64,000 nucleotides of DNA from contig JACKET010000016.1 of NCBI GenBank assembly GCA_020632875.1, positions 1 through 64,000 of the forward strand, written 5' to 3'. Both the position numbers and the translations under genes were made by a program. The first letter of the stretch is position 1. The number at the start of each line of letters is the position of its first letter. This document shows, in pieces, positions 1 through 8,835 of the stretch. Source of the DNA: Alphaproteobacteria bacterium (GTDB taxonomy: Bacteria; Myxococcota_A; UBA796; GCA-2862545). The notes below the pieces were generated by a model. It was not told the origin of the DNA, did not search any database, and saw only the letters and a list, made by a program, of their open reading frames with translations.

Positions 1-25
1 CCATCCCCGCGTGTGCGGGGCGACC
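1..25 (-). CRISPR. Leader-proximal CRISPR repeat (partial), type I-E array
   Basis: The first bases contain a perfect 6-bp stem, CCCCGC (5-10) and GCGGGG (15-20), around the loop GTGT. Read on the minus strand this gives GGTCGCCCCGCACACGCGGG followed by GATGG, the form of type I-E repeats (a CCCCGC/GCGGGG stem with GATG after it). It lies 54 bases beyond the cas2 stop codon, where an I-E array normally begins. The rest of the repeat and all spacers are outside the window, so repeat length and array size cannot be seen. Confidence 0.7.
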
Positions 26-78
26 TGTACAGGTGTACAGGAGTCCTGATTCCATCCAAACATGTCAAAGAAGCGAAG
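25..78 (-). promoter_or_regulatory. CRISPR leader segment with inverted repeat
   Basis: These 54 bases between cas2 and the first repeat are the presumed leader. They are richer in A+T than the flanking genes. Next to the repeat lies an inverted repeat, CTGTACA-GG-TGTACAG (25-40), with 7-bp arms. In E. coli an inverted motif lies inside the repeat and the leader binds IHF; whether this leader palindrome guides spacer integration or binds a regulator is inference. No convincing -35/-10 pair for the array was found. Confidence 0.45.
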
Positions 79-381
79 CTAGAACTCCGATACCACCGGC
101 CGGCAGGTCAGCACCATTCCGTCGAGGTCCACGAGCACCTTCCGCGGAACACCGAGCATCCGAACCACCTGACCGCCGACTGCTTCCGGGTCGGGCCAGG
201 TCATGATCACCGACCCCTGCCGCAACGTCTCGTGCCACTCCTCCACCACGGCCCACACCCGGTCGCGCACGGCGCGGTTCATCCGCGGGCCTGTGTAGAC
301 ACCAGGTGCGATCTCCAGCATGCAGGAGGCGAGAAACCCACGCGTTCGCGGGGCCACGTCGTTCGTCACCACCACGGTCAC
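79..381 (-). CDS. cas2: Cas2 (type I-E)
   Basis: Structural partner of Cas1 in the spacer-acquisition complex. The product is 100 aa, close to the usual length of Cas2e. It begins VTVVVTNDVAPRTRGFLA, the beta-strand and loop expected of Cas2e, and continues with the characteristic LEIAPGVYTGPRM segment. The GTG start is chosen because it overlaps the cas1 stop as GTGA (cas1 TGA at 380-378, GTG at 381-379) and removes a long non-homologous extension. It is the last gene of the operon, followed by the leader and array. The VLVDLDGMVLTCRP segment lies in the C-terminal part, which in E. coli carries the tail that contacts Cas1. Confidence 0.93.
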   Translation of the reverse strand: MTVVVTNDVAPRTRGFLASCMLEIAPGVYTGPRMNRAVRDRVWAVVEEWHETLRQGSVIMTWPDPEAVGGQVVRMLGVPRKVLVDLDGMVLTCRPVVSEF

Positions 382-1235
382 TCGAGAAGCTCCTTCATCC
401 GGTCGATCATCCCCGGAATCACCCCGACCCTCCGGATCAGTCGTCCCGTCCCGACCCGCGACAGCCGCTCCAGATCCCCGCGATTCGCCCGATACTGCCG
501 AACCGCCTCGAAGGCACCCTCGAGAGCGACCGACTCGCGGTAGAGATCCGCGAGGTCGAGGCAGAAGGCCCATCCCGAGTCCTCGTGGACGAAGCCGAGC
601 TGGGGAACCGCTCCCGCAATGGCCACCGCAGTCTTCGCCGCCGCGAGGAGCGCCGTGGACGCGTGGTTGATCGCCTGGTTCACGTCATCCGTGTTCGTCG
701 GCGCGGCTCGATCGTAGCGCCGACCCGACCACTGGATTCCATGCCGAGCTGCGATCATCTTGTAGGCCGCTTTCACGCGCGCGGCTTCGATCCCGCGTAG
801 CTGGTTGAGCGACCGATCGCCGACGTCTTCCCCGAAGCGGATTGCGAACATCCGACGGGCCACTTCGAGGCGCCGGGACTCGTCGGCCCACAGCGCGGCA
901 TGACTCCGAGCGAGCTTCGAGCGGTCCGGCCCACCCGGCATACTCGAGGCGTACATCCGCACGCCATCGGACCCGACAGCGACGAACCCCGTCCCATGGC
1001 GCGCCATGATGCGCAGCGCATCGTGCGAGACCGTGCTCCCGGGGCCGAGCAGGAGACACGACACCATCTGGTAGGGCAGGTCGTAGACACCCGGCTCCAG
1101 ACCACCTTCCCCCGCCGTGGTGAACTGGAGCGTGCCGTTCGTGACCGTGAGGCCGCCGCGAGACAGCCAGACGAGGCCATGTCGGTCCCGATGGGGGACC
1201 TCGGCACCATCCAGGCCCAATCGACCCTTCAGCAA
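378..1235 (-). CDS. cas1: Cas1 integrase (type I-E)
   Basis: Metal-dependent integrase that, with Cas2, inserts new spacers at the leader end of the array. The protein is 285 aa from a TTG start that overlaps the cas6e stop; it begins MLKGRLGLDGAEVPHRDRHG, the conserved Cas1e N-terminus. By position in the family, the metal ligands are Glu150 (in LRGIEAARVKA), His217 (in GFVHEDSG), and Asp227 and Asp230 (in CLDLADLY). All four are intact, so the adaptation module looks functional. A longer in-frame reading upstream has no Cas1 similarity and lies over cas6e. CTG at 1232 is a less likely alternative start. Confidence 0.95.
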   Translation of the reverse strand: MLKGRLGLDGAEVPHRDRHGLVWLSRGGLTVTNGTLQFTTAGEGGLEPGVYDLPYQMVSCLLLGPGSTVSHDALRIMARHGTGFVAVGSDGVRMYASSMPGGPDRSKLARSHAALWADESRRLEVARRMFAIRFGEDVGDRSLNQLRGIEAARVKAAYKMIAARHGIQWSGRRYDRAAPTNTDDVNQAINHASTALLAAAKTAVAIAGAVPQLGFVHEDSGWAFCLDLADLYRESVALEGAFEAVRQYRANRGDLERLSRVGTGRLIRRVGVIPGMIDRMKELLE

Positions 1236-1927
1236 GGCGGCCGCAGGAGCAGCATGCCGAATCCGAAGGCACGATGGCGCCCGACCCCTCGCGCGAGCAG
1301 CTCCCGAAACCGGTCGGGCTCGCCGATTGCCAGGACCCCCGTGCACTCCATCTCCGGGAGCGTGAGAGACGTGGGCTTGCGAACGCCTCCCTGCTTCCGA
1401 CGCAGCATGCGCGTCAGCCGATGCCGGGTGAGCTCGAAGGATTCGAGGGTCGCATCGCCATGGCGCTGGATCTGCTGGAGCAGCCATTCGCGGTAGACCG
1501 CGCCGCGGTCCGCGGATTCGTCCTTCCATCGCGCCGCGAGATAGGCATCGACCTCGGCCCCCTTCGACGCCCGTCCCTCCACGCCGCCCGACAACCGCAC
1601 CGTGGGGCTCGCCCGGAGCGCGAATCCGACCCGCAGTCCCCGGGGCCATGTCGCTGGCATGGACTTCGTTCGAATCGCAGCCCACGCCCCCGGCATTGCG
1701 TACCGCTGCGCAGCGGCCCGTAGCTCTGCTTCACCGAGCTCGGAGTACCCGAGAAGGCGCGACCCATCGCCTCGATCCATCCAGTGGAACGGCTGGATCG
1801 CCCCCGGACCGAAACTCTGGGAGAGCCAGGCGTGGAGGTGGTACCCGGGGTCGAGCCCCTCCTCGAGACGCGCGCCTGCGAAGACGCGAGCCGCGTCGAC
1901 CTCGACCTCGACGAGAGACAACGTCAC
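1229..1927 (-). CDS. cas6e: Cas6e pre-crRNA endoribonuclease (CasE)
   Basis: Processes the pre-crRNA within the repeat stem and stays in Cascade bound to the crRNA 3' hairpin. The protein is 232 aa (E. coli CasE is 199). It starts VTLSLVEVEVDA at a GTG that overlaps the cas5 stop as GTGA. His30 and His32 (GYHLHAWLSQSFG) lie where family members carry the catalytic histidine. The C-terminus has the glycine-rich RNA-binding loop, GVGRHRAFGFGMLLLRP. It is translationally coupled to cas5 upstream and cas1 downstream. Confidence 0.93.
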   Translation of the reverse strand: MTLSLVEVEVDAARVFAGARLEEGLDPGYHLHAWLSQSFGPGAIQPFHWMDRGDGSRLLGYSELGEAELRAAAQRYAMPGAWAAIRTKSMPATWPRGLRVGFALRASPTVRLSGGVEGRASKGAEVDAYLAARWKDESADRGAVYREWLLQQIQRHGDATLESFELTRHRLTRMLRRKQGGVRKPTSLTLPEMECTGVLAIGEPDRFRELLARGVGRHRAFGFGMLLLRPPC

Positions 1928-2643
1928 TTCAGCCTCGCACAGCCGATCATGCGGCGCTCGCCCACGTGAATCTGGTTCGCCCAGTCCCTCTGGTCGCGTA
2001 CGAGGAGCTTCTGGACAGGCTTCCACGAGGCCGGAGTGGCATCCACCTCGTCGTGCCAGAGCCAGTCGAGGGTCGTTTCGTCCCAGTCGCCCGCTGTCTC
2101 CACGCACGTGCCCCGGGTTCTCGACTTCGCGATGGGCCCTGCCGGCAGACAAGACTTGCGGCCGAGGAACAAGGGTCGCTCGGGCCGCAGCAGCGCCTCC
2201 CATACGCGGTCCTCAGCGGGGGCTTCCCCCGCGACCTCGAGCGCGACGACGAATGCCGGCCCCGTGGTCCAGCTCTTGAGAAGGTACTCCCGAGAGCGGA
2301 TGTGGGTGCCGTGACGCGCAGTTCCGCCCCTCCGTTCTTCGATTGCGTGTCGGGTCGTCCAAGCCACGTCCTCTGAGCGCATGAAGGGCTGGCCCAGGTC
2401 CGTCGTGTCGTAGTCGGTCATCCGGCGGGCTCCGCGAACCTCGCTTCGACTGCGGACGGCATACCGAAGACCCTCCTGCAGCGCCTGCGTCGATGCGATG
2501 TCCCGATGGTCGTAGCCGAGCGCGTTGGCAATCAACCCCGTGAGCATGGAGAGCGTGGGGAAGGGCTCCGTCCGCCGATCCGCATCCACAGCCACCCCAC
2601 CGAATGCCATCATCGGTGCATCGAGCTCGAGCACGAGCGTCAT
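1924..2643 (-). CDS. cas5e: Cas5e (CasD) Cascade subunit
   Basis: RAMP-fold Cascade subunit that caps the 5' handle of the crRNA. The protein is 239 aa and starts MTLVLELDAPMMAFGGVAVD; the LxLxAPM.AFGG segment is the conserved first strand and loop of Cas5e, and RRTEPFPTLSMLTGLIANAL follows, as expected for the family. The chosen ATG overlaps the cas7 stop as ATGA (2643-2640); eight codons upstream could also be read but lack similarity. The FLGRKSCLPAGP segment near residue 165 is another typical Cas5 signature. Confidence 0.94.
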   Translation of the reverse strand: MTLVLELDAPMMAFGGVAVDADRRTEPFPTLSMLTGLIANALGYDHRDIASTQALQEGLRYAVRSRSEVRGARRMTDYDTTDLGQPFMRSEDVAWTTRHAIEERRGGTARHGTHIRSREYLLKSWTTGPAFVVALEVAGEAPAEDRVWEALLRPERPLFLGRKSCLPAGPIAKSRTRGTCVETAGDWDETTLDWLWHDEVDATPASWKPVQKLLVRDQRDWANQIHVGERRMIGCARLK

Positions 2644-3824
2644 CCCGACACCCTCTCGGACGCCCACCTGGCGACCTCGGGCAGACTGTGGATGCCGGGC
2701 TCCGCGCGCAGCTGATCCCGGAGGCCTGCGGCGACATCCACACCCGCGAGCACCCGGGCACCGACCATGTCCGGGTAGACCTCGTCGAAGCTCGCGACCT
2801 GACGCCCGAGGGCCTCATACGCCTCGCGGAGGATGTCGCTGCCTCGCACGGGGCGCGCGAAGGCGTTCGCGAGGGTGCGGGGCTGCGCATCGCCCGCTTC
2901 GACCAGGATCGCGTGCGCGTATGCGTAAGGCGCAGTCGAGCCCAGCTTCGCGCCCGGCGAAACCGTTGCGATGAGGCGGATCAGGCGAGCCACCACTTCG
3001 GCAGCGAGCGCTCGATCTGCAGTTGCATAGTCCTTGCGTGAGACTCCCGTGAGGTTGGACACGAGGAGCGGCACGTCGACGACGACGTAGCCGTAGAACA
3101 GCCCGCTCGTGAGCTCGCTCGTCCCGATATGGCCGCTTCCCCGGCTCTCTTCGTCCTCGGAGACCTGGCCGAGGAGGTCGTCGATCGCGGAGAAATAGTC
3201 GTCTTCGGCCTCTTCTGCGTGGACGGTGAAGGCGTGGGCGACATGGATGGCAGCATCCCCCCGCGAGAGCAGGTCGCTCGTGGTCATCCGCCCGAACAAC
3301 GCCGCGTCGAGACCTGCAGCATTGCCGAGGGCGCCGAGGTTCTTCTTCGCCTCTCGCGTGAGGAGCTTCTTGGCGTTGTCCTTGACCTTGCCCTCGTCGC
3401 TGACCAGCTCTCGAACGAGGTCTCGGATGTACGCGAGCTCGGGCCGGCCCAGCACGACGATCTGGCCCGTCTGAAGGGCATCCGTCTTGCTGCCCTTGCC
3501 ACTGTTCTTGCCGAGGACGTGCTCCATCACGGCCTCCGTGGCCTCCACCACCCGCGCGTCGTCCAGACCGCTGGAGATGAGGGGAGCGGCCACCATCTGG
3601 CGCATGGAGTGACGCGAGCGCACGGACATCTCGGCGCCGTCGATGTCGGCGAGCGAGCCCTCCCCATCGAACGTGCGCCAGTGGCGCTTCAGACACTGCG
3701 AGGAGACGCGCGTACGGACTGCGCCTCCGAAGGGCAGACGCTTCGCATACCCCGCGTCATCGCGGTTGAGGAGCACACCCGGGTAGCTGGTGAGTGTGTG
3801 GATCTGGAGGAAACGGTCAGGCAT
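2640..3824 (-). CDS. cas7e: Cas7e (CasC/Cse4) Cascade backbone
   Basis: Backbone subunit that polymerises along the crRNA in Cascade. The protein is 394 aa, in the family range. It starts MPDRFLQIHTLTSYPGVLLN, the classical Cas7e opening, followed by NRDDAGYAKRLPFGGAVRTR and VSSQCLKRHWR, which are typical of the crRNA-binding region. The ATG lies inside the end of cse2 (8-base overlap, 3817-3824), giving tight coupling. The LTSGLFYGYVVVDVPLL strand near residue 240 is also family-typical. No frameshift is apparent. Confidence 0.95.
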   Translation of the reverse strand: MPDRFLQIHTLTSYPGVLLNRDDAGYAKRLPFGGAVRTRVSSQCLKRHWRTFDGEGSLADIDGAEMSVRSRHSMRQMVAAPLISSGLDDARVVEATEAVMEHVLGKNSGKGSKTDALQTGQIVVLGRPELAYIRDLVRELVSDEGKVKDNAKKLLTREAKKNLGALGNAAGLDAALFGRMTTSDLLSRGDAAIHVAHAFTVHAEEAEDDYFSAIDDLLGQVSEDEESRGSGHIGTSELTSGLFYGYVVVDVPLLVSNLTGVSRKDYATADRALAAEVVARLIRLIATVSPGAKLGSTAPYAYAHAILVEAGDAQPRTLANAFARPVRGSDILREAYEALGRQVASFDEVYPDMVGARVLAGVDVAAGLRDQLRAEPGIHSLPEVARWASERVSG

Positions 3825-4314
3825 TCTCGGGCTCCTGCGAAGCGCGTTCTGCTCGGTAGTACGACTGCGCGACGCGAAGTCGCGGCTCATCGGTTGGATT
3901 GAAGAGAAGACGTGCCAGGGCGACGACGTCCACGGAAGTGTTCTTGGCGGCCAGCATCCGGCCGGCGCGGCGCGCTTCGCCGAGCAGTGTGCCGCCGGTC
4001 GCCCGGAGCAGGCGCTCCAGGCGCATCTCGGAGAGGCCAGCCTCGTGGAGCGACTCGCCCAGTGCGCGGCCGTCTGCCTGCTGCTCGGCGAGCTCGGCAG
4101 CCAGTGCCAGCGCGGTCCACAATGGCCAAAGCCTCTCGGCGGGAGCACCGATATCCGCCTCCAGATGCACCGCGAACGCCACCGCCTCGAGCGGAACCGG
4201 CGTGCCTGGACGCCAACGCCTCAGCGAAGCGCGAAGCCCGCTGTGCCTCTGGGCCCGAGCGGCGTCGGCTTTCAGCTCGCCGACGGCCCGAACGACCGTG
4301 TCGATCTCACTCAA
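3817..4314 (-). CDS. cse2: Cse2 (CasB) Cascade small subunit
   Basis: All-helical small subunit that lines the inner face of Cascade and stabilises the R-loop. The product is 165 aa, matching the 160-190 aa of the family. It starts LSEIDTVVRAVGELKADAAR at a TTG that overlaps the cse1 stop as TTGA. The AQRHSGLRASLRRW and VDVVALARLLF segments are typical of Cse2 (basic helix, then helix near the C-terminus). Its place between cse1 and cas7 supports the call, because this subunit diverges quickly in sequence. A longer upstream reading overlaps cse1 and is not homologous. Confidence 0.9.
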   Translation of the reverse strand: MSEIDTVVRAVGELKADAARAQRHSGLRASLRRWRPGTPVPLEAVAFAVHLEADIGAPAERLWPLWTALALAAELAEQQADGRALGESLHEAGLSEMRLERLLRATGGTLLGEARRAGRMLAAKNTSVDVVALARLLFNPTDEPRLRVAQSYYRAERASQEPENA

Positions 4315-5750
4315 GTTGCCTCCTGCAATCCGATGTTCTTGCGCAACGAGCCCTCGAGCATCCCCCACGCTTCTGCGCGCGGGCGGTAGAGGCGGGAGCT
4401 TCGCGATGGGGCGGTAGCGATGGCCTCTTCGAGGACCCTCCGAGCGATCCCGGCGAGTCGACCGACCCAGACGTCGCGCGCACGAGCGGCATCCAGCTCG
4501 AGACCCGCCCACAGAGCCGGGAAGAACACGTCGTCCACCTCCGCCGAGAACCGGTCCAGGAACTTCCGGTGGGCCCCGCCGCTCTTCGACTCTCCGTAGA
4601 CCTTGGAGAGCGCAGGAAGAAGGCATCGCTTCCGTACATCCGCAGCGAGTGTCACCTGCCGTCGGGCCCGCTCACCGGCGTTGGGCGCATCGTCCACGAA
4701 CCACGAAGCCGCCTTCTCGGGCAGGTCGACCTCGCGTCGATGGAACCCGGCCGTTCCGCCCTGCTGCCCGGCGAGGACCTCCATGACGAGCTTGCGGTGG
4801 TCGCGCTCCAGCTGCATGCCTCGCGGCATCCGCAGCGCCACCCCTTCGAGGACATCGACGACGAGCTCGTAGTGGAACCCGGACTGCGAGACGTTGAGGG
4901 CCTCCCCGGTCTCCTTCAACGGAATCCATGGATCCGCGACGCTGCCTTTGAGCTCCTTCGCGCGGATCCTCTCCGCCTTCGTCGTCGTTCCCCGGAGCAC
5001 GCCATCGATTCGGCGGACCCGGCGGCACACTTCGATGAACAATGGGTGCAGCGCGTCGAGCTGGAGCTGGGAGGCTCCGTCCCAGGGCTCGAGCCACAGC
5101 AGCGCTCGCCCGTCGGGATCGAACGGGCCCTCCACGTCGTCGAGCCGCCGAAGGACCCGCCCCAGATCCTCGCGGAACCGCGCGGGCCACCGACCATCGC
5201 GGTAGTACGCCACGACGGGGCGGCTCGCATAGCCGCCATTCATCCTCGAGACCCCGTAGTTGCCGGCGCCGCCGAACCCCGCACTCGTCTGAAGGCTCAC
5301 CAGGGCGAACACCCAGTGCTCGGCACGGGGGGAGCTGACCCGGGCGCGCTTGAGATCGTGGTTCTTCGCGGTCGCGAGCACATCGAGCGCGTCAGGCGTC
5401 TCGTAGACCGTCTGATACGCCCCGAAGCCATCCGGCGAGGGAGGCTGCAGGAAAGCGGGTCGCGAAGGGTCGGGCTGCTCCAACCACCAAGCAGACGCGT
5501 CGTCCGTCAGGGCCTCGAGACCCTCGCGCCACTCGTCCTCGATCGTCCATGGCTCCGAACGCCCGGCGCGGGCGAGCGCGATTGCAGCCAGCTGGACCAG
5601 GAACGCGTGCCACAGATGTGCCTGGTGTGCCTGCAGCCCGCCGTACTCGATGTCGGCGACGCCAGCCAGACACGCCATCAGGCCAGGAAGCGAGAGCGCT
5701 TCCACATCCGTCGAGAAGACGGGATCGCGCAGCAGATCGATTGGATTCAT
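4311..5750 (-). CDS. cse1: Cse1 (CasA/Cas8e) Cascade large subunit
   Basis: Large Cascade subunit that recognises the PAM and recruits Cas3. The protein is 479 aa (E. coli 502). It has the conserved opening NPIDLLRDPVF, the LHPLFIEVCRRVRR and SQSGFHYELV segments in the middle, and a helical C-terminus, where the family carries the four-helix bundle. The ATG at 5750 follows a 94-base gap from cas3, the only real gap within the operon, so a second promoter or a processing site could lie there. The gene ends in a TTGA overlap with cse2. Confidence 0.94.
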   Translation of the reverse strand: MNPIDLLRDPVFSTDVEALSLPGLMACLAGVADIEYGGLQAHQAHLWHAFLVQLAAIALARAGRSEPWTIEDEWREGLEALTDDASAWWLEQPDPSRPAFLQPPSPDGFGAYQTVYETPDALDVLATAKNHDLKRARVSSPRAEHWVFALVSLQTSAGFGGAGNYGVSRMNGGYASRPVVAYYRDGRWPARFREDLGRVLRRLDDVEGPFDPDGRALLWLEPWDGASQLQLDALHPLFIEVCRRVRRIDGVLRGTTTKAERIRAKELKGSVADPWIPLKETGEALNVSQSGFHYELVVDVLEGVALRMPRGMQLERDHRKLVMEVLAGQQGGTAGFHRREVDLPEKAASWFVDDAPNAGERARRQVTLAADVRKRCLLPALSKVYGESKSGGAHRKFLDRFSAEVDDVFFPALWAGLELDAARARDVWVGRLAGIARRVLEEAIATAPSRSSRLYRPRAEAWGMLEGSLRKNIGLQEAT

Positions 5751-5844
5751 GACCGTCCTCTGAGAAAACGGGCCAACGCCAGGCTACACCGACCCGCCAA
5801 GCAAGTCCGGGGACGATGGGCGACCCACAGCGCTGACACAGGTG

Positions 5845-8448
5845 CTACCGAAGCCATTGGAGTCCTTTTCGCCCGTACACGAAGCTGAGGTCGCCGAGCT
5901 GGACGCGCTCGCCTTCCTCAGTTCGGCCGACGCGTGTTGCAATGGAGTCCATTTGCACCTTTTCGACCCACCATCCGGGAATGGTGAGCCGGTACCGCCG
6001 CTCACCCGCGAACGGTGATCGGACCCCGCCGTCCACCTCCACCACACGGTCGCCCATCCCGAGGCGTGTGGGAGGCCGCCCCATCGCGCTGGTCCAGAGC
6101 GAGGCCTCCCAGGAGTCCGTCCATCGGAGCGCGACGAACGACGCCTGCCCCGCCTGCGCGAACACGTCACCCATGACCACCTGCGCCGACCTCTCGAACA
6201 CCTCGGATCGCTCTGCCAGCCTCGCGAGCGCATCGGGGTGCGTCGTCACCTCGACCAGGCGCCGGTTGTCCCTCGGGATCTCCCACGCTCCGACACGTTC
6301 GATCTCGTCGCGGGTCAACGCGAGGATTCGCGGGTCGGAGTAGACGGTGCCCCACCCGTGCGGTCCGCGAATGCCCGAAGAGAGCACTGAGATGCGGTCT
6401 TCGAGGGGACCGGGCGGGCTCACCACGACGCAACGTGCGTGGCGGAACGCCTCGGGGCGATCGGCATCGTGCCGGTGGAGCCGCCCGATGCGCTGGAGGA
6501 GCACGTCCATCGGGCAGAGGTCGGTGACGAGCAGGTCGGCATCGAGATCGAGCGACTGCTCGGCCGTCGACGTCGTCACCGCGACGACGGGAGTCCGGCG
6601 CTCGCGCACGGGCTCCCGACCGAGGCTCGCCAACAACGCCCGATCGAGGAGCTCGCGGTCCTCGGCAGCGAACCGCGCATGGTGAGGCGCCGATACGCCT
6701 CCGACGCCGAACAGTCGTGAGGCGTCCACGCGCGCCTCGACCTGGGCCAGGGTCTCCACGGCATCCTTGACGAGGTTCCGGATCACGAGGACCCGTGCGC
6801 CGCTCCGCACTGCCTTCGCCGCAATGTCCGCCATGGTGGATGCCACATCCGCTGCACGAACGGATTCGACCCGGACGTTCTTCACCTGGGCGTCGGGAGC
6901 AGGAGTGGAGGAACGCTGGCCCGCAACGTCGCGGATCCACACTTGCGGGTAGGGCACCGAGACAGCTTCCTCCAGCCCCGAGATCGCCTTCGTAGGCTCT
7001 TCGCCTGGAGCGAGGAGCTCCGCGCGCGCCTCACTCCCCAGCGTCGCCGACAGGAGAAGCGCGTGACCTCCCGACTGCAGGTGTCGTCGAAGGACACCAC
7101 GGAGCAGCTTCCGCATGTAGGTGTCCGAGGCGTGCACCTCGTCGACAACGAGGAGCTGGCGAAGCAAGCAGATGCCCCGGAGGTGCGCGTGGTTGGTTCG
7201 CAGACCCGAGAGCAGCACCTGATCGATGGTACCCACCGCCACGGGAGCCGCGAGGTAGCGTTTCGGCCGCTCGGCGGCCCATCCCCGGCCCGCAGCCATC
7301 TCCGCGTCGTCCCAGCGGACCTCGTACCCCGGAAGCGCAACAGCGGTCGCCGCGTCCATCTGGATGTACCCGGGCACGGCCAACGTCACGGGTGGCGCGG
7401 CGTCTCCGAACGCGAGGCCGGCGAGTCGGACCACCCGACCGTGCAGCTCGATGGCGGCCGTGCGTCTGGGAAGGGCGAAGTACATCCCGTCCACGGCACC
7501 CGCTGCGAGGAGCCGGGCGTACCAGAGCATTGCCGCCTCGGTCTTCCCTGACCCCGTCGCCGCCTCGAGGATGGTGATGCTCGCACCCGCGGGCAGCGGG
7601 AGATCCTCGATCGTTGCCTGCGGCCCCCTCGGAGCCCATCCCCCGGTCACATCGGCGAAGCGGGGCCGGGGTAGCGCCGCACGGGCCGGAGCGGCGTCGA
7701 TCCCCATGGCACACAGAGCCCGTCGGGCCTGCTCGCGGGCGAAGGCAACGCGGTCCTCCTCGCGGTCGTGCCGGTACCGGAACCAGCGGACGTCGCTGCC
7801 CAGCCAATCTGCGATCATGGCGAGGCCGCACATCGCGTGAATCGCCGACGGTGAAACGACGAGTGGCCCTCGAGCCGCGAGCTCGCGGGCTCGCGGAAAC
7901 GCGCGGTGGAGCACTTCCAGCAGCCCGGCGATGGCCCGAAGGGGCTCGTACCCGTCGCTCGCGTCCCAGGTCGTCCCACCGGCTGCAAATGGATCGATCG
8001 TCTGTTGCGGCCGCCCATGGTGACAGACCGCAGCCACGAGGAGCCCCCTGAGGCCGTCGTCCTCGTGGAGGGGCAGGTGCTGGCACAGGAGCCTCTGTGT
8101 GGCTCGAACGGAGGCGGGCGCCTCGAAAGCGGGATGCAGGAGCATCAGCGCGGGGTCGGTGTGGCCCAACGCCTTCACCCCGGGGTTTCGCGCCCGTTGG
8201 AAGCCCGGAGTGGCCTTCCCGAGGTCGTGGAGGCCGAGGAGGAAACCGAGCAGATCGATGCCTCCGGGCTCTTCGACCGGGAGGCCCATCGTCGCTAGGC
8301 GGTCACGCCACGTGGGGAGGCTGGCGAGCGCTTCACCCACGCAGGCGACATCGATGCAGTGGTCCTCGAATGGATGCCAGTCGGTAGGGGCGTCTCTCGG
8401 GCTCAGCTTCCCCCAGGAGTCACCCGCGCCGAGGAGTTCGAGCCTCAA
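5845..8448 (-). CDS. cas3: Cas3 HD nuclease-helicase (type I)
   Basis: Effector nuclease-helicase recruited by Cascade to degrade target DNA. The 867-aa protein has an N-terminal HD nuclease domain (His30 in FEDHCIDVA, His74-Asp75 in GLHDLGKATPGFQ, then VCHHGRP) and an SF2 helicase: Walker A ATGSGKT near residue 300, DEVH box (VVDEVHASD) near 433, SATLG, and motif VI QRIGRLHRH. The DEVH form is the same as in E. coli Cas3. All catalytic motifs are present. The start is TTG with a weak ribosome binding site (cas3 is the first gene of the operon), so the true N-terminus is slightly uncertain. Confidence 0.95.
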   Translation of the reverse strand: MRLELLGAGDSWGKLSPRDAPTDWHPFEDHCIDVACVGEALASLPTWRDRLATMGLPVEEPGGIDLLGFLLGLHDLGKATPGFQRARNPGVKALGHTDPALMLLHPAFEAPASVRATQRLLCQHLPLHEDDGLRGLLVAAVCHHGRPQQTIDPFAAGGTTWDASDGYEPLRAIAGLLEVLHRAFPRARELAARGPLVVSPSAIHAMCGLAMIADWLGSDVRWFRYRHDREEDRVAFAREQARRALCAMGIDAAPARAALPRPRFADVTGGWAPRGPQATIEDLPLPAGASITILEAATGSGKTEAAMLWYARLLAAGAVDGMYFALPRRTAAIELHGRVVRLAGLAFGDAAPPVTLAVPGYIQMDAATAVALPGYEVRWDDAEMAAGRGWAAERPKRYLAAPVAVGTIDQVLLSGLRTNHAHLRGICLLRQLLVVDEVHASDTYMRKLLRGVLRRHLQSGGHALLLSATLGSEARAELLAPGEEPTKAISGLEEAVSVPYPQVWIRDVAGQRSSTPAPDAQVKNVRVESVRAADVASTMADIAAKAVRSGARVLVIRNLVKDAVETLAQVEARVDASRLFGVGGVSAPHHARFAAEDRELLDRALLASLGREPVRERRTPVVAVTTSTAEQSLDLDADLLVTDLCPMDVLLQRIGRLHRHDADRPEAFRHARCVVVSPPGPLEDRISVLSSGIRGPHGWGTVYSDPRILALTRDEIERVGAWEIPRDNRRLVEVTTHPDALARLAERSEVFERSAQVVMGDVFAQAGQASFVALRWTDSWEASLWTSAMGRPPTRLGMGDRVVEVDGGVRSPFAGERRYRLTIPGWWVEKVQMDSIATRVGRTEEGERVQLGDLSFVYGRKGLQWLR

Positions 8449-8835
8449 GGCGAGTCTCGCAGGGCCCGATTCGCGTGCGAGGGGGCAGGCGCTGATTCGA
8501 TGTCATGGGGTGAGAGAGGCATGGCCGACCCTTGCAGGCGATGCGCACGACGCTGCCATGGATCGAGCCGTCTCCACCATCCCGCTGCAGTCATCGTCTG
8601 GATGGCGGGCTCGCTACAAACTCTGAAAGAACACCCAGATCATATCGAATCGACTGATCGCGTATGCGTCGGTCTGCGCGGGAGGCGTATTCGTAAACCG
8701 AAAACGATAGGAGCGCCGGATTCTCCCGCGAACGAGCCCGGCGCCCCAAGACTCGACACCCGACACTCGACACTCGGCTCCCGACACCGCCGACCCATCG
8801 ACGACGCTCTCTTCGCCGGACGCCAGACCCGCGGA
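8449..8835. other. Intergenic region upstream of cas3
   Basis: No protein-coding signal is credible in these 387 bases. The central part (about 8620-8720) is distinctly richer in A+T than the surroundings and is the likely place for the promoter of the cas operon. On the minus strand TATGAT (8644-8639) could be a -10 box, but no good -35 lies at the right distance. At 8751-8788 there is a short tandem array of CGACAC/CGACACT units. The genes on both sides read leftward, so the region also follows the upstream gene's leader side only indirectly. Confidence 0.4.
8751..8788. repeat. Short CGACACT-type tandem repeat
   Basis: The sequence ACTCGACACCCGACACTCGA continues with further CTCGGC and CCGACACC units, so a degenerate 7-9-base unit (CGACAC with CT or C between) is repeated four to five times. 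It lies in the gap upstream of cas3 and has no dyad symmetry that would suggest an operator. It may be simple slippage-derived sequence. Confidence 0.5.

Noticed and set aside
8449..8835. A small gene or anti-CRISPR-like frame upstream of cas3
   Set aside because: The short frames here lack ribosome binding sites and sensible composition; the A+T-rich centre fits a promoter region better.
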